From: Geminicoccaceae bacterium
GTDB taxonomy: Bacteria > Pseudomonadota > Alphaproteobacteria > Geminicoccales > Geminicoccaceae
Assembly (NCBI GenBank): GCA_020638495.1
Contig: JACKIN010000015.1
Span: 1 to 64,000, forward strand
Length of the DNA stretch: 64,000 nt
Direction: 5' to 3'
Shown here one piece after another: positions 34,195 to 42,497 of this stretch. Position 1 is the first letter of the stretch, and each line of letters starts with the position of its first letter. Both the position numbers and the translations under genes were made by a program. The notes under the pieces are model-generated. The model saw only the letters and a list, made by a program, of their open reading frames with translations, made no database searches and was not told where the DNA came from.

Positions 34195-36194
34195 CAGACG
34201 ACCTCCGCCACCGGCGACGCCAGGACCTCGGCGTCGCGCCCATCGGTGCGCAGCCACCGAGCCAGCCGCTCGAGCCCGGAACGCCACCCGAGCGGCCGCG
34301 GCAGGTCGATCGCCCGGCTGAGGGAGCGCGTGTCGGAGACGTACCAGCGCTGGTCGCCCGGCCGCCAGTCGCCGTAGCCGACCTCGACCTCGGCACCGGC
34401 GAGCTCGCCGATCGCCCGCAGCACCTGCCGCAGGCTGACCGCGTTGGCGGCGCCGCCACCCAGGTTGAACGCCCGGCCGGCGATCCTGTCGATGGCGCGC
34501 CAGAGGCCGAGATAGGCGGCCACGGCGTCGTCGACGAACAGCACGTCGCGCACCTGCCGGCCGTCGCCGAAGATGGTGATCGGCCGGCCCTCCAGGGCGC
34601 GGATGAGGAAATGCGCCACCCAGCCCTGGTCCTCGGTGCCGAGCTGGCGCGGGCCGCAGATGCAGCTCATGCGGAGGACGGCCGTCGGCACGCCGAAGCT
34701 CCGGGCATAGTCGAGCATGTACTGATCCGCGGCACCCTTGGAGCAGCCATAGGGCGTGTGGAACGAGAGGGCGCGCGTCTCGTCGATCCCGTGACAGCGA
34801 AGCCTGGGATCGCGCGGCAGCCACCTCTCCCCTTCCCGGATCAGCTCGACATTGCCCAAATCGCCGTAGACCTTGTTGGTCGAGGCCATGATCACCGGCA
34901 CCGGTCGCCGGCGCACGGCCTCCAGCAGGTTGATCGTCCCGGCGAGATTGACATCGAAATCGCCGAAGGGGTCGACGAGGCTCGTCGTCACCGCCGTCTG
35001 CGCCGCCATGTGGAAGACCGCGGCCGCGTCGGCCGCCGCGGCGGCAACGCCGTCGCGGTCGCGCAGATCGACCAGCGCCGACGAGACGTGCCGCCGGTGG
35101 CGCTGCTCGAGCCAGGCGAGGTTGCGCTCGACCCCCGGCCGGGCCAGGGAATCCAGCACCAGCACATGCTCGCCCTCCGCCGCCAGCCGGTCGGCGAGGT
35201 TCGAGCCGATGAAGCCGGCCCCGCCGGTCACCAGCACCGGCCGGGTGCCGACGATGGCCGGCGCCGGCGGTGCCCGCTCGATCACCTCCGCCACCTTCGC
35301 GGGCCCGCCCTCGGCGAGCAGGCGAGCCAGCAGCTTGGGCCGGCCGGCCTTGTCGAAGAGCCCCATGTGGTAGTGGCGCTCGTCGAAGCGCGGGCCTTCC
35401 TGGACGGCCACCTCGTCGGCGAGATCCTGCAGCATGTACCAGTAGACGCGGGCGAACGGTCCCCGGTGCAGCTCGAGGAAGGCCCGCGCCTGGAGCGCCT
35501 CGTCGTGCCGCCAGGTGGCGTAGCCGGCTTCCGTCACCCAGAGCTCGACGGCCGGGTTGTGCCGGTCCAGCACCGCAAGCGCCTCCTCGGCGAGGCTGTT
35601 CCAGCCGGGCCAGCCCGCCGCCTCGGAATCCCAGGTGCCGGGAAAGCCGTGCAGGCCGAGCGCGTCGATCTCGCCGAGCACGCCCCGCCGGCCCATGAGC
35701 TCGAGCCAGTTCATGTCGGCGGGACAGGGGCCGCCCAGCACCACCTGCTTGCCGAGCCGCCGCCCCCAATGGGCCGCGGCCCCGACCATGGTCGCGAACT
35801 TCGACCAGTCGGTGTCGACGCGCCAGTCCCAGTCGAGCAGGTTGTTCGGCTCGTTCCAGAGCTCGACCGCGGCGAAATGGCGACCGTGCCGCTCGACCAC
35901 GTGGTCGAGGAAGTCGGCGAACGCCTTGAGGTCGCGCGGCGGGCCGGCGACCGCCCCGGTCTCCGAGAGCGAGGGCGGCGTGTAGTGCAGGCAGGGCAGG
36001 AGCTCGACCTCGCCCGCCAGCCTCGGCAGGAGCCAGTCGTACCAGTCCCGCCCGCCCTCGGCATGGTAGTCCGCCCAGGAAAGATGCGTGCGCAGGCGGC
36101 TGCAACCGAGCCGGCGCAGCCGCTCGAGGCTCGCCTCGACCCGCGAATGGTCGCCCGGTCGGAACCATTCGACCACGCCCAGCCCGGCGCTCAT
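34194..36194 (-). CDS. glycoside hydrolase-like domain fused to a sugar-nucleotide epimerase (666 aa)
   Basis: Two-domain protein. Residues about 1-300 resemble a clan GH-A TIM-barrel glycosidase: the acid/base Asn114-Glu115-Pro pattern (ELWNEPNN) and a candidate nucleophile Glu222 in WVTEAGYAT. Residues about 318-650 form an extended SDR of the epimerase/dehydratase type with GGAGFIG (324-330), KVYGD, and the catalytic Tyr482-x3-Lys486. The epimerase half resembles CDP-paratose 2-epimerase. No signal peptide is present, so the glycosidase half is cytoplasmic, which is unusual. Reading frame is continuous, so the fusion is real in this sequence. Overlaps both neighbouring genes. Confidence 0.85.
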   Translation of the reverse strand: MSAGLGVVEWFRPGDHSRVEASLERLRRLGCSRLRTHLSWADYHAEGGRDWYDWLLPRLAGEVELLPCLHYTPPSLSETGAVAGPPRDLKAFADFLDHVVERHGRHFAAVELWNEPNNLLDWDWRVDTDWSKFATMVGAAAHWGRRLGKQVVLGGPCPADMNWLELMGRRGVLGEIDALGLHGFPGTWDSEAAGWPGWNSLAEEALAVLDRHNPAVELWVTEAGYATWRHDEALQARAFLELHRGPFARVYWYMLQDLADEVAVQEGPRFDERHYHMGLFDKAGRPKLLARLLAEGGPAKVAEVIERAPPAPAIVGTRPVLVTGGAGFIGSNLADRLAAEGEHVLVLDSLARPGVERNLAWLEQRHRRHVSSALVDLRDRDGVAAAAADAAAVFHMAAQTAVTTSLVDPFGDFDVNLAGTINLLEAVRRRPVPVIMASTNKVYGDLGNVELIREGERWLPRDPRLRCHGIDETRALSFHTPYGCSKGAADQYMLDYARSFGVPTAVLRMSCICGPRQLGTEDQGWVAHFLIRALEGRPITIFGDGRQVRDVLFVDDAVAAYLGLWRAIDRIAGRAFNLGGGAANAVSLRQVLRAIGELAGAEVEVGYGDWRPGDQRWYVSDTRSLSRAIDLPRPLGWRSGLERLARWLRTDGRDAEVLASPVAEVV

Positions 36195-37291
36195 GCCACG
36201 AGACCCCGTTCCTCGAGCTCGCGCCGCGCCTCCTCGACCCGGTCCACCGCCCGTTGCCGTGCGACCCATGCCACCACCTCGGCGAGCCCCTCGTCGAAGC
36301 CCGTCCTGGGGGCGTAGCCCAGCACCTCCCGCGCGGCGCCGATGTCGGCGAAGCAATGGCGGATGTCGCCGGCCCGCGCCTTGCCGGTGATCAGCGGGCG
36401 GATGTCCGGCCGCCCCATCGCGGCCGCGAGCCGGCTCGCCACCTCGGCGATCGAGACGTCGACGCCGCTGCCGATGTTGAAGGTCCGCCCGGCGGCGGCA
36501 GGCGTCTCCAGCGCCAGGGCGAAGGCTTCCGCCACGTCGTCCACATGGACGAAATCGCGCCGCTGCTCGCCGTCCTCGAACACCATGGGCGCCTGGCCGT
36601 TGAGCAGCCGGGCCGCGAAGATCGCGAGCACGCCCGTGTAGGGGTTGGAGAGCGCCTGCCCCGAGCCGTAGACGTTGAACAGCCGCAACGCCACGCCGGC
36701 CATGCCGTAGGCCTTCGCCACGACATGTGTGAGCCGCTCCTGCGCGTACTTGTTGAGGGCGTAGACCGAGGCCAGCGACGGCGCCTTCCACTCCGGCGTC
36801 GGCACCGGCACCAGCGGCAGACCAGCCCCGTCGAGAGGGTCCCAGCCGCCGCCCGCCGGCCGCGGCCGCTCGACGTCGGCGCGGATACGGCCGCCCCGCT
36901 CACGATAGAGGCCCTCGCCGTAGACGCTCATCGAGGAGGCGGTGACCACCCGCTCGACCGGCCGCTCGACCAGCTTCTGGAACAGCGTGGCGGTGCCGAG
37001 CTCGTTCACCCCGACATAACGCTCGATCTCGTACATGCTCTGCCCGACGCCGACCTCGGCCGCCAGATGTACGACCGCGTCCATGCCGGCGAGCGCCCTG
37101 CCGACCACCTCGCCGTCACGCACGTCGCCGACCCGCAGCTCGACATCGGCCAGCGCCGGCCGTCCGCCGCCATGCACCTGCTCGATGAGCGCATCGAGCA
37201 CCCGCACCTCGTGGCCGCGCGCCAGAAGCGCCGCCACCACCCGCCGGCCGATGAAGCCGGCGCCACCGGTCACCAGAACCCTGGACACCAT
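36191..37291 (-). CDS. NAD-dependent sugar-nucleotide epimerase/dehydratase (366 aa)
   Basis: Extended SDR acting on a nucleotide sugar. The cofactor motif GGAGFIG is at residues 9-15, MSVYGEG follows the fourth strand, and YALNKYAQE holds the Tyr-x3-Lys pair. It resembles UDP-glucose 4-epimerase and related C4/C5 epimerases; an insertion around residues 130-165 is rich in proline and glycine. It is the first gene of the coupled glycan operon and overlaps the next gene by 4 bases. Likely supplies an activated sugar to the four downstream glycosyltransferases. Confidence 0.92.
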   Translation of the reverse strand: MVSRVLVTGGAGFIGRRVVAALLARGHEVRVLDALIEQVHGGGRPALADVELRVGDVRDGEVVGRALAGMDAVVHLAAEVGVGQSMYEIERYVGVNELGTATLFQKLVERPVERVVTASSMSVYGEGLYRERGGRIRADVERPRPAGGGWDPLDGAGLPLVPVPTPEWKAPSLASVYALNKYAQERLTHVVAKAYGMAGVALRLFNVYGSGQALSNPYTGVLAIFAARLLNGQAPMVFEDGEQRRDFVHVDDVAEAFALALETPAAAGRTFNIGSGVDVSIAEVASRLAAAMGRPDIRPLITGKARAGDIRHCFADIGAAREVLGYAPRTGFDEGLAEVVAWVARQRAVDRVEEARRELEERGLVA

Positions 37292-37321
37292 GTTCCGCCC
37301 ACCCTTCGAGGAGATGCCGTC

Positions 37322-37603
37322 TCAGCGCTCGACGAACTTGAAGAAACGGCTGGTCGAGCCGTCCGCCGTCTTGTCCTGGTGCAGGAAGGCCAGCCGGTTT
37401 TGGTCGAAGATCTCGAAGAACGCCTCCCAGGAGAGCTCCTCGAGCGCCTCGTCCGGCTCCCGGAAATCGATCCTGAGGATGCCCCCGCTGCCGCTGCCGG
37501 GCTCGCCCCCGGCGGTCGCCTTCACCCTGGCCGGCCGACCGTCACGCGCCTCGACCCAGCGCCGGATCGTGGCATGATCGGTCGTCGTCGTGGCCTCGCT
37601 CAT
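37322..37603 (-). CDS. small conserved protein (93 aa)
   Basis: Soluble protein starting MSEATTTTDHATIRRWVEARDGRPARVK and containing LRIDFREPDEALEELSWEAFFEIFD near the middle. Similar short proteins are often mislabelled as 1,4-alpha-glucan branching enzyme in databases; this length is far too short for that enzyme. No catalytic motif is visible. It lies 30 bases upstream of the glycan operon in the same direction, so it may share its transcript. Confidence 0.8.
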   Translation of the reverse strand: MSEATTTTDHATIRRWVEARDGRPARVKATAGGEPGSGSGGILRIDFREPDEALEELSWEAFFEIFDQNRLAFLHQDKTADGSTSRFFKFVER

Positions 37604-37710
37604 CGCCGTTCTCCCGCAGTCCCGGACATTGCTGCCGTCGTGGACGCCAGAACGTTCGATGCGCAGCCGCGTTCCCTCGGGTTCGTGTAGCGGCGGTCAC
37701 AGCCGGGCGT

Positions 37711-37718
37711 GCTATGAT
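37711..37718 (+). promoter_or_regulatory. extended -10 promoter ahead of the TPR-FecR-cyclase operon
   Basis: The run TGC-TATGAT (37710-37718) is an extended -10 element with only one mismatch to TATAAT. No good -35 lies 16-18 bases upstream, which extended -10 promoters can tolerate. It would give a leader of about 35 bases containing GGGGGAGGAAA before the ATG at 37759. Confidence 0.45.
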
Positions 37719-37758
37719 CGGAACAGAAATGGGCCATTCCGCAAGGGGGAGGAAACCC

Positions 37759-39573
37759 ATGGCGAAGACGACGATCGCTTCCGCGTCGAGGCTCGGCCTC
37801 GGCTCGCTCGCCGGCGCCCTTCTCGCCGGCAGCGCCTTTGCCCAACCCGCGACACCCGACATCAGCGAGCTGCTCGACCCGGCCAGGGTCGCCGCCAGCG
37901 CCTGCGGCGGGCTGCGCTACGCCAGGAACGAGCTCTTCAAGCCGGGCGTCCAGCTCGCGGCGCTCGCCAGCCCGGCTGCCGCCGTCGAGGCGTCGCCCGG
38001 GTCGCCACTACCGATCCTCGACGGCCTCGGCCCCGACCGGCTCCAGGCGACCACCAGGAGCGACGAGGCCAGAGCCCTGGCCGCCCAGGGCTATGCCTGG
38101 CTCATGGGCTTCAACCACCGGCTCGCCGCCGCGTATTTCCGCGCTGCCCAGGCGGCCGATCCCGGCTGCGCCATCTGCTACTGGGGCGAGGCCTACGCGC
38201 TCGGCCCCAACATCAACGACGCCATGCATGCCGATGCCGTCCGGCCGGCCTTCCAGGCCATGGCCATGGCGACGCTGCTCATCGAGGGTGCGAGCCCGCG
38301 CGAGCAGGCGCTGATCCGGGCGCTGAAGACCCGCTACAGCATGGCCGCCGACGCCGACCGCGCCGCCCTCGACCAGGCCTACGCCGACGCCATGCTGGCC
38401 GCCGCCGACGCCCACCCCGACGACGTCGAGCTCTTGGTGCTCGCCGCCGAGGCGGTCATGAACAGCCAGCCCTGGGACTACTGGGAGGCCGACGGGGTCA
38501 CGCCCAAGGGCCGCGCCGGCCGGCTGGTCGCCCTGCTCGAGACAGCGCTTGCCGCCGACCCCGATCATCCCCACGCCATCCACCTCTATATCCACACCGT
38601 CGAGGCCTCTTCCGACCCGGCGCGCGCCGAGCCGCATGCCGACCGGCTGGCCGCCCTGATGCCGACCGCCGGGCACGTCGTCCACATGCCGGCCCACATC
38701 TACTACCGCGTCGGCCGCTACCAGGATTCGCTCGCCACCAACATCGCCGCCGCCGAGGCCGACGAGGCGCTCTTCGCCGAATGGCAGGCCGCCGGGGAGG
38801 AAGGGGGCCTCTACCGGTTCGGCTACTACCCGCACAACGTCCACTTCGTCCTGACCAGCGCCACCATGGCGGGCGACGCCATCTCCGCCATGGCGGCCGC
38901 CCACAAGCTCGCCGCCGTCATGTCCGACGAGGTGACGGCCGAGGTCGCCTGGGTCCAGGCGATCAGGACCGCCCCCTTCACCGCCACGGCCCAGCTCGGC
39001 GATCTCGAGACCGTCATCGCCCTCCCCGACCCGGGCGACGCCATGCCCTTCGTCAAGGGCCTCTGGCACTACGCCAGGGGCGTGGCCCTCGCCCGCGCCG
39101 GCGACGGCGAGGCCGCCGCCGGCGAAGCCGCCGCGATCGAGGCCCTGGCGCTGGACCCGCAACTCCAGCTCCTGGTCGAGCAATATGTCCCCGCCCCGGA
39201 CCTGCTCGCCCTCGCCGCCCATGTCGTCCGCGCCAGGATCGCCGTCGCCGCCGGCGACTTCGCCACGGCCGAGAGCCGGCTGCTCGAAGCCGTCGCCCTG
39301 CAGGCGACCGTGCCCTACATGGAGCCGCCCTACTGGCACTACCCGGTGGTGCAGACCCTGGCCGCGGTCGAGCTCATGGCCGGCGAGCCCGAGGCCGCAT
39401 CCCGGCACTTCCAGGATGCGCTCATGGCCACCCCCAACAATGGCTGGTCGCTCTTCGGCCTGATGGAGGCGCAGCGCGCCATGGGCGACGAGGCGGGTGC
39501 CAAGGTCACGGCCGACCTCCTCGACCGGGCCTGGGTCGGCCCGCGCGAGCTGTTGCAGGTCGAGCGACTCTGA
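37759..39573 (+). CDS. exported TPR-like repeat protein (604 aa)
   Basis: A signal peptide (to about SAFAQP, residue 31) is followed by an all-helical protein rich in alanine with TPR-like 34-residue units, for example MGFNHRLAAAYFRAAQAADPGCAICYWGEAYALG. HLYIHTVEAS, GHVVHMPAHIYYRVGRY and FGYYPHNVHFVL are histidine-rich conserved patches. It resembles tetratricopeptide proteins of unknown function of about 550-600 aa. GGGGGAGGAAA precedes the ATG. The FecR-domain and CHASE2-cyclase genes follow closely, so the three may act together. Confidence 0.85.
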   Translation: MAKTTIASASRLGLGSLAGALLAGSAFAQPATPDISELLDPARVAASACGGLRYARNELFKPGVQLAALASPAAAVEASPGSPLPILDGLGPDRLQATTRSDEARALAAQGYAWLMGFNHRLAAAYFRAAQAADPGCAICYWGEAYALGPNINDAMHADAVRPAFQAMAMATLLIEGASPREQALIRALKTRYSMAADADRAALDQAYADAMLAAADAHPDDVELLVLAAEAVMNSQPWDYWEADGVTPKGRAGRLVALLETALAADPDHPHAIHLYIHTVEASSDPARAEPHADRLAALMPTAGHVVHMPAHIYYRVGRYQDSLATNIAAAEADEALFAEWQAAGEEGGLYRFGYYPHNVHFVLTSATMAGDAISAMAAAHKLAAVMSDEVTAEVAWVQAIRTAPFTATAQLGDLETVIALPDPGDAMPFVKGLWHYARGVALARAGDGEAAAGEAAAIEALALDPQLQLLVEQYVPAPDLLALAAHVVRARIAVAAGDFATAESRLLEAVALQATVPYMEPPYWHYPVVQTLAAVELMAGEPEAASRHFQDALMATPNNGWSLFGLMEAQRAMGDEAGAKVTADLLDRAWVGPRELLQVERL

Positions 39574-39587
39574 GCCACGATCCAGCC

Positions 39588-40256
39588 ATGGCCGCCCCTC
39601 CGCCCCCCTGGCGTCCGAACCGCCGCCGTTGCCTCCAGTGGGGCTTGCAGCGAGGCCTCGGCTTCGTCCTGGCCGTGGCGGTGCTCGCCCGCGGCGGCCC
39701 CGCCCTCGCCGCCGAGGCCGGCGTCGTCGCCTGGCTGCGCGGCACCGCCACCGCCACCAGCGGCGGCAGCACCCGCATCCTCCATGTCGGTGCCGTGGTG
39801 CAGGAGGGCGACGAGCTGCGCACCCTCGAGCACGCCAGGATCAGCCTCCAGCTCGCCGGCGGCGCCACCCTCGCCATCGGCGAGGCGAGCCGCCTCACCG
39901 TCACCCGCCAGACGGCCTCGCCCACGGGCGGCGGCAGCGTCGTCCTCGATCTCCTCGACGGCATCGTCCGCGCCGTGCTCGGCCCCGCCCGGCCGGACAT
40001 CTTCGAGGTGCGCGGCCGGGCCGCCGTCGCCGCCGCCCGCGCCACCGACTTCATCGTCGAAAGCACGAGCACCACCACCGCCGTCTTCACCGCCGCCGGC
40101 ACCGTCGCCGTCACCGCCGTGGATGCCGCCGGCGAGGTGGTGCTCACCGCCGGCCAGGGCGTCGACGCGACCCTTGGCGAGCCGCTCGGCCCCGTCAAGG
40201 AGTGGGGTGCGGGCCGCATCGCCGAGTTCGAGGCCAGGACCGCGGTCGGCCGTTGA
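39588..40256 (+). CDS. FecR-domain exported protein (222 aa)
   Basis: A basic n-region and hydrophobic stretch (WGLQRGLGFVLAVAVLARGG) form a signal peptide or anchor. The FecR domain follows from about residue 45, with VVAWLRGTATATSGG, the LHVGAVVQEGDELRTLEHARISLQL strand pair and the ARATDFIVES motif. Its stop overlaps the ATG of the CHASE2 cyclase (TGATG). FecR-CHASE2 pairs are common and are thought to sense envelope or extracellular signals, the FecR protein acting in the periplasm beside the CHASE2 sensor. Confidence 0.88.
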   Translation: MAAPPPPWRPNRRRCLQWGLQRGLGFVLAVAVLARGGPALAAEAGVVAWLRGTATATSGGSTRILHVGAVVQEGDELRTLEHARISLQLAGGATLAIGEASRLTVTRQTASPTGGGSVVLDLLDGIVRAVLGPARPDIFEVRGRAAVAAARATDFIVESTSTTTAVFTAAGTVAVTAVDAAGEVVLTAGQGVDATLGEPLGPVKEWGAGRIAEFEARTAVGR

Positions 40257-42160
40257 TGCGGCTGATCGGCCCGGCCGTCCTCGCCTTCCTCCTGGCCCTG
40301 GCCGGCTCTTACGTCCGCTGGCAGGACAGTGGCGTCTTCCGCGAGCTCGACTATGCGACATTCGACTGGCGCCTCAGGCTGCGACCACCAGTAGCGCCCG
40401 GCGACCAGGTGGTGATCCTCGTCATCGACGACGCCACGCTGCAGCGCCTCGGCCACTGGCCGCCGCCCAGGGCCGAGCTCGCAGCGACGCTCGAAGCGCT
40501 CGGCGAGGCCGGAGCCGCCGTCATCGCCCTCGACCTCCTGCTGCTCGAGGAAGCCACCCCGGCCGGCGACGCCGACCCCGGCCACACCCTCGTCACCGCC
40601 CTGCACCGGAGCCCGAAGCCCGTCCTCGCCATGGCCTTCGGCTTCGCCGAGCCGGCCGACATCACCCTAGCCGACCGGCTGGCGCTGGCCAGCAACGCCA
40701 TTCCCATCGTCCGCACCTCGCCCGACGCCGTCGATCTCCTGGGCGAGCCCGCCGGCGCGTATCTCCCCTTCGCACCACTCGGCGAGATAGCCGCCCTCGG
40801 CCACGTCAACGTCTTCGTCGAGCCCGATGGCGAGCTGCGCTTCCTCGCGCCCGCCATCCGTTTCGACGGCGCCTGGCACCCGTCCTTGCCCGTGCAGGCC
40901 GCGATCCGCCTTCTGGACCTGCCGCGCGACGCGATCGTCCTCGATGTCGGCCGCAGCCTCCGCCTCGGCGACGTCACCGCCCCGCTCGACCGGCAGTCGC
41001 GGCTGGTGCTCGACCCGTACGGCCCGCCCGGCACGTTCCCGCAGCATTCGCTCATCGATCTCCTCGACGGCCGCCTCGACCCTTCGCTCCTCGCCGGCCG
41101 TGTCGTCCTGGTGGGTGCCACCGCCACCGGGGTCCGCGACCGCTTCGGCACCGCCTTCCACCCGCAGGTCCCGGGCGTCGAGATCTTCGCCAACGCCCTC
41201 GACAACCTGCTCACCGGCCGCTTCATCGACCGCTCGACGGACGTGCGCCATCTCGACCTCGCCCTGATCGCTCTCGGCACCGCCTCGGGCCTGCTCATGC
41301 TGGCCCCCCTGCCCGCACCCGTGCTCATCCTCATCGCCGGCCTGCTGGTCGCGCTGCCCTTCGCCATCGGCGCCGTGGCGCTGGCCTTCTGGGGTCTCTG
41401 GCTCAACGTCGTCTTCGCCACGCTGGGTGTGGTCGGCACCGCCGGCACGGCGCTCGCCTGGCGCGCCTTTCGCCTCTACCGCCGGAGCCGGCGCAGCGAG
41501 GCCCGAAGCCGCCACCTCGAGCGCTACGTGCCGTCCCTGCTCCGCGACCGCACGGCCGAAGGGGCCGCCTTGGTCGAGCGCAGCCAGCTCGCCGCCATCC
41601 TCTTCTGCGACCTCGAAGGCTTCACGAGAGCCGCCGAGACCATCGACCCCGACCGCCTGCAGCCGCTCCTCCAGAGCTACTACGCCCTGGTCGAGAAGGC
41701 CGCGAGCGCCACGAGCGGCGTGGTCGCCGGCTTCAGCGGCGACGGCGCCATGCTGATCTTCGGCCTGCCCGAGCCCGCCGCCGACGACCCCGCCCGCGCC
41801 ATCCAGTGCGGCAAAACCCTCCTCCAGGCCATCCCCGCCTGGCAAAAGGAGGCCGAAGCCGCCGGCCTCGGCGGCCTTCGCCTCCATGTCGGCATCAATT
41901 ACGGCCGCGTCCGCATCGGCCATGTCGGCGGCGGCGACCAGGTCCAGCTCACCGCCAATGGCGACGTCGTCAACGTCGCCTCCCGCCTCCAGGCCATGAC
42001 CCGCGAAACCAAAACCGACATGCTCGTCGCCGCCACCGCCGTCGAGACCACAAGAGCCCAGCAAGGCGACGCCGCCACCGAGGGCCTGACGCCGCTGCCG
42101 CCGCTGCAGCTGCGCGGGCGGGCGACAAAGGTGGCGGTGTGGGCTTGGTCGGCGGGGTGA
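40256..42160 (+). CDS. CHASE2-domain class III adenylate/guanylate cyclase (634 aa)
   Basis: Membrane sensor producing a cyclic nucleotide. One N-terminal helix, a periplasmic CHASE2 domain (about residues 25-320, including VVLVGATATGVRDRFGTAF), three transmembrane helices (about 330-400), then a cyclase domain. Metal-binding aspartates are in FCDLEGFT (about 450) and FSGDGAM (about 492), and the transition-state Asn/Arg pair is in VNVASRL. The substrate-reading lysine usually three residues before GDG is a glycine here, so nucleotide preference is uncertain. It is the last gene of the operon, and an abrupt drop in GC begins about 140 bases after it. Confidence 0.9.
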   Translation: MRLIGPAVLAFLLALAGSYVRWQDSGVFRELDYATFDWRLRLRPPVAPGDQVVILVIDDATLQRLGHWPPPRAELAATLEALGEAGAAVIALDLLLLEEATPAGDADPGHTLVTALHRSPKPVLAMAFGFAEPADITLADRLALASNAIPIVRTSPDAVDLLGEPAGAYLPFAPLGEIAALGHVNVFVEPDGELRFLAPAIRFDGAWHPSLPVQAAIRLLDLPRDAIVLDVGRSLRLGDVTAPLDRQSRLVLDPYGPPGTFPQHSLIDLLDGRLDPSLLAGRVVLVGATATGVRDRFGTAFHPQVPGVEIFANALDNLLTGRFIDRSTDVRHLDLALIALGTASGLLMLAPLPAPVLILIAGLLVALPFAIGAVALAFWGLWLNVVFATLGVVGTAGTALAWRAFRLYRRSRRSEARSRHLERYVPSLLRDRTAEGAALVERSQLAAILFCDLEGFTRAAETIDPDRLQPLLQSYYALVEKAASATSGVVAGFSGDGAMLIFGLPEPAADDPARAIQCGKTLLQAIPAWQKEAEAAGLGGLRLHVGINYGRVRIGHVGGGDQVQLTANGDVVNVASRLQAMTRETKTDMLVAATAVETTRAQQGDAATEGLTPLPPLQLRGRATKVAVWAWSAG

Positions 42161-42497
42161 CCCTGTCAGAAGGGCATAACCTAGCCACTATTTATGAAGG
42201 GTGCGAAGGTAACCACAGCCAAAGTCGCCTGAAATACCTGCTCAACGCGGCAGTGTCAGGTCAATACCAGCTCTGTGCACAATACCAGATCTGCACAAAT
42301 TCTATGCGCATCGATGGAGATACATTATAGAAATAAATTAGTGAGTCACACCAATTAATGTTTAATATTATAGCATATCAATTCTTACAATTATCTGTAT
42401 ATACATTATTAATAGCACAACTCGATTTCAATGTTAATCAACCATCTCAAATATAATTAAATTACAAATAATATTATCCGCTTGAAATTCTTTATAT
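42161..42497. other. intergenic junction into an AT-rich island
   Basis: No gene is seen in these 337 bases. GC content drops sharply near 42300 from the chromosomal level to an AT-rich stretch that runs into the next gene. Just before the drop lies a short tandem duplication (42263-42296). No tRNA, integrase gene or clear transposon end was found, so the mechanism of insertion is not visible. Confidence 0.6.
42263..42296. repeat. imperfect tandem duplication at the island edge
   Basis: AATACCAGCTCTGTGCAC (42263-42280) is followed immediately by AATACCAGATCTGCAC (42281-42296); the second copy differs by one base and a two-base deletion. It sits at the boundary between high-GC and AT-rich DNA. 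Confidence 0.7.

Noticed and set aside
37322..37603. 1,4-alpha-glucan branching enzyme
   Set aside because: Only 93 residues and none of the GH13 motifs; that label is a common database error for this small family.
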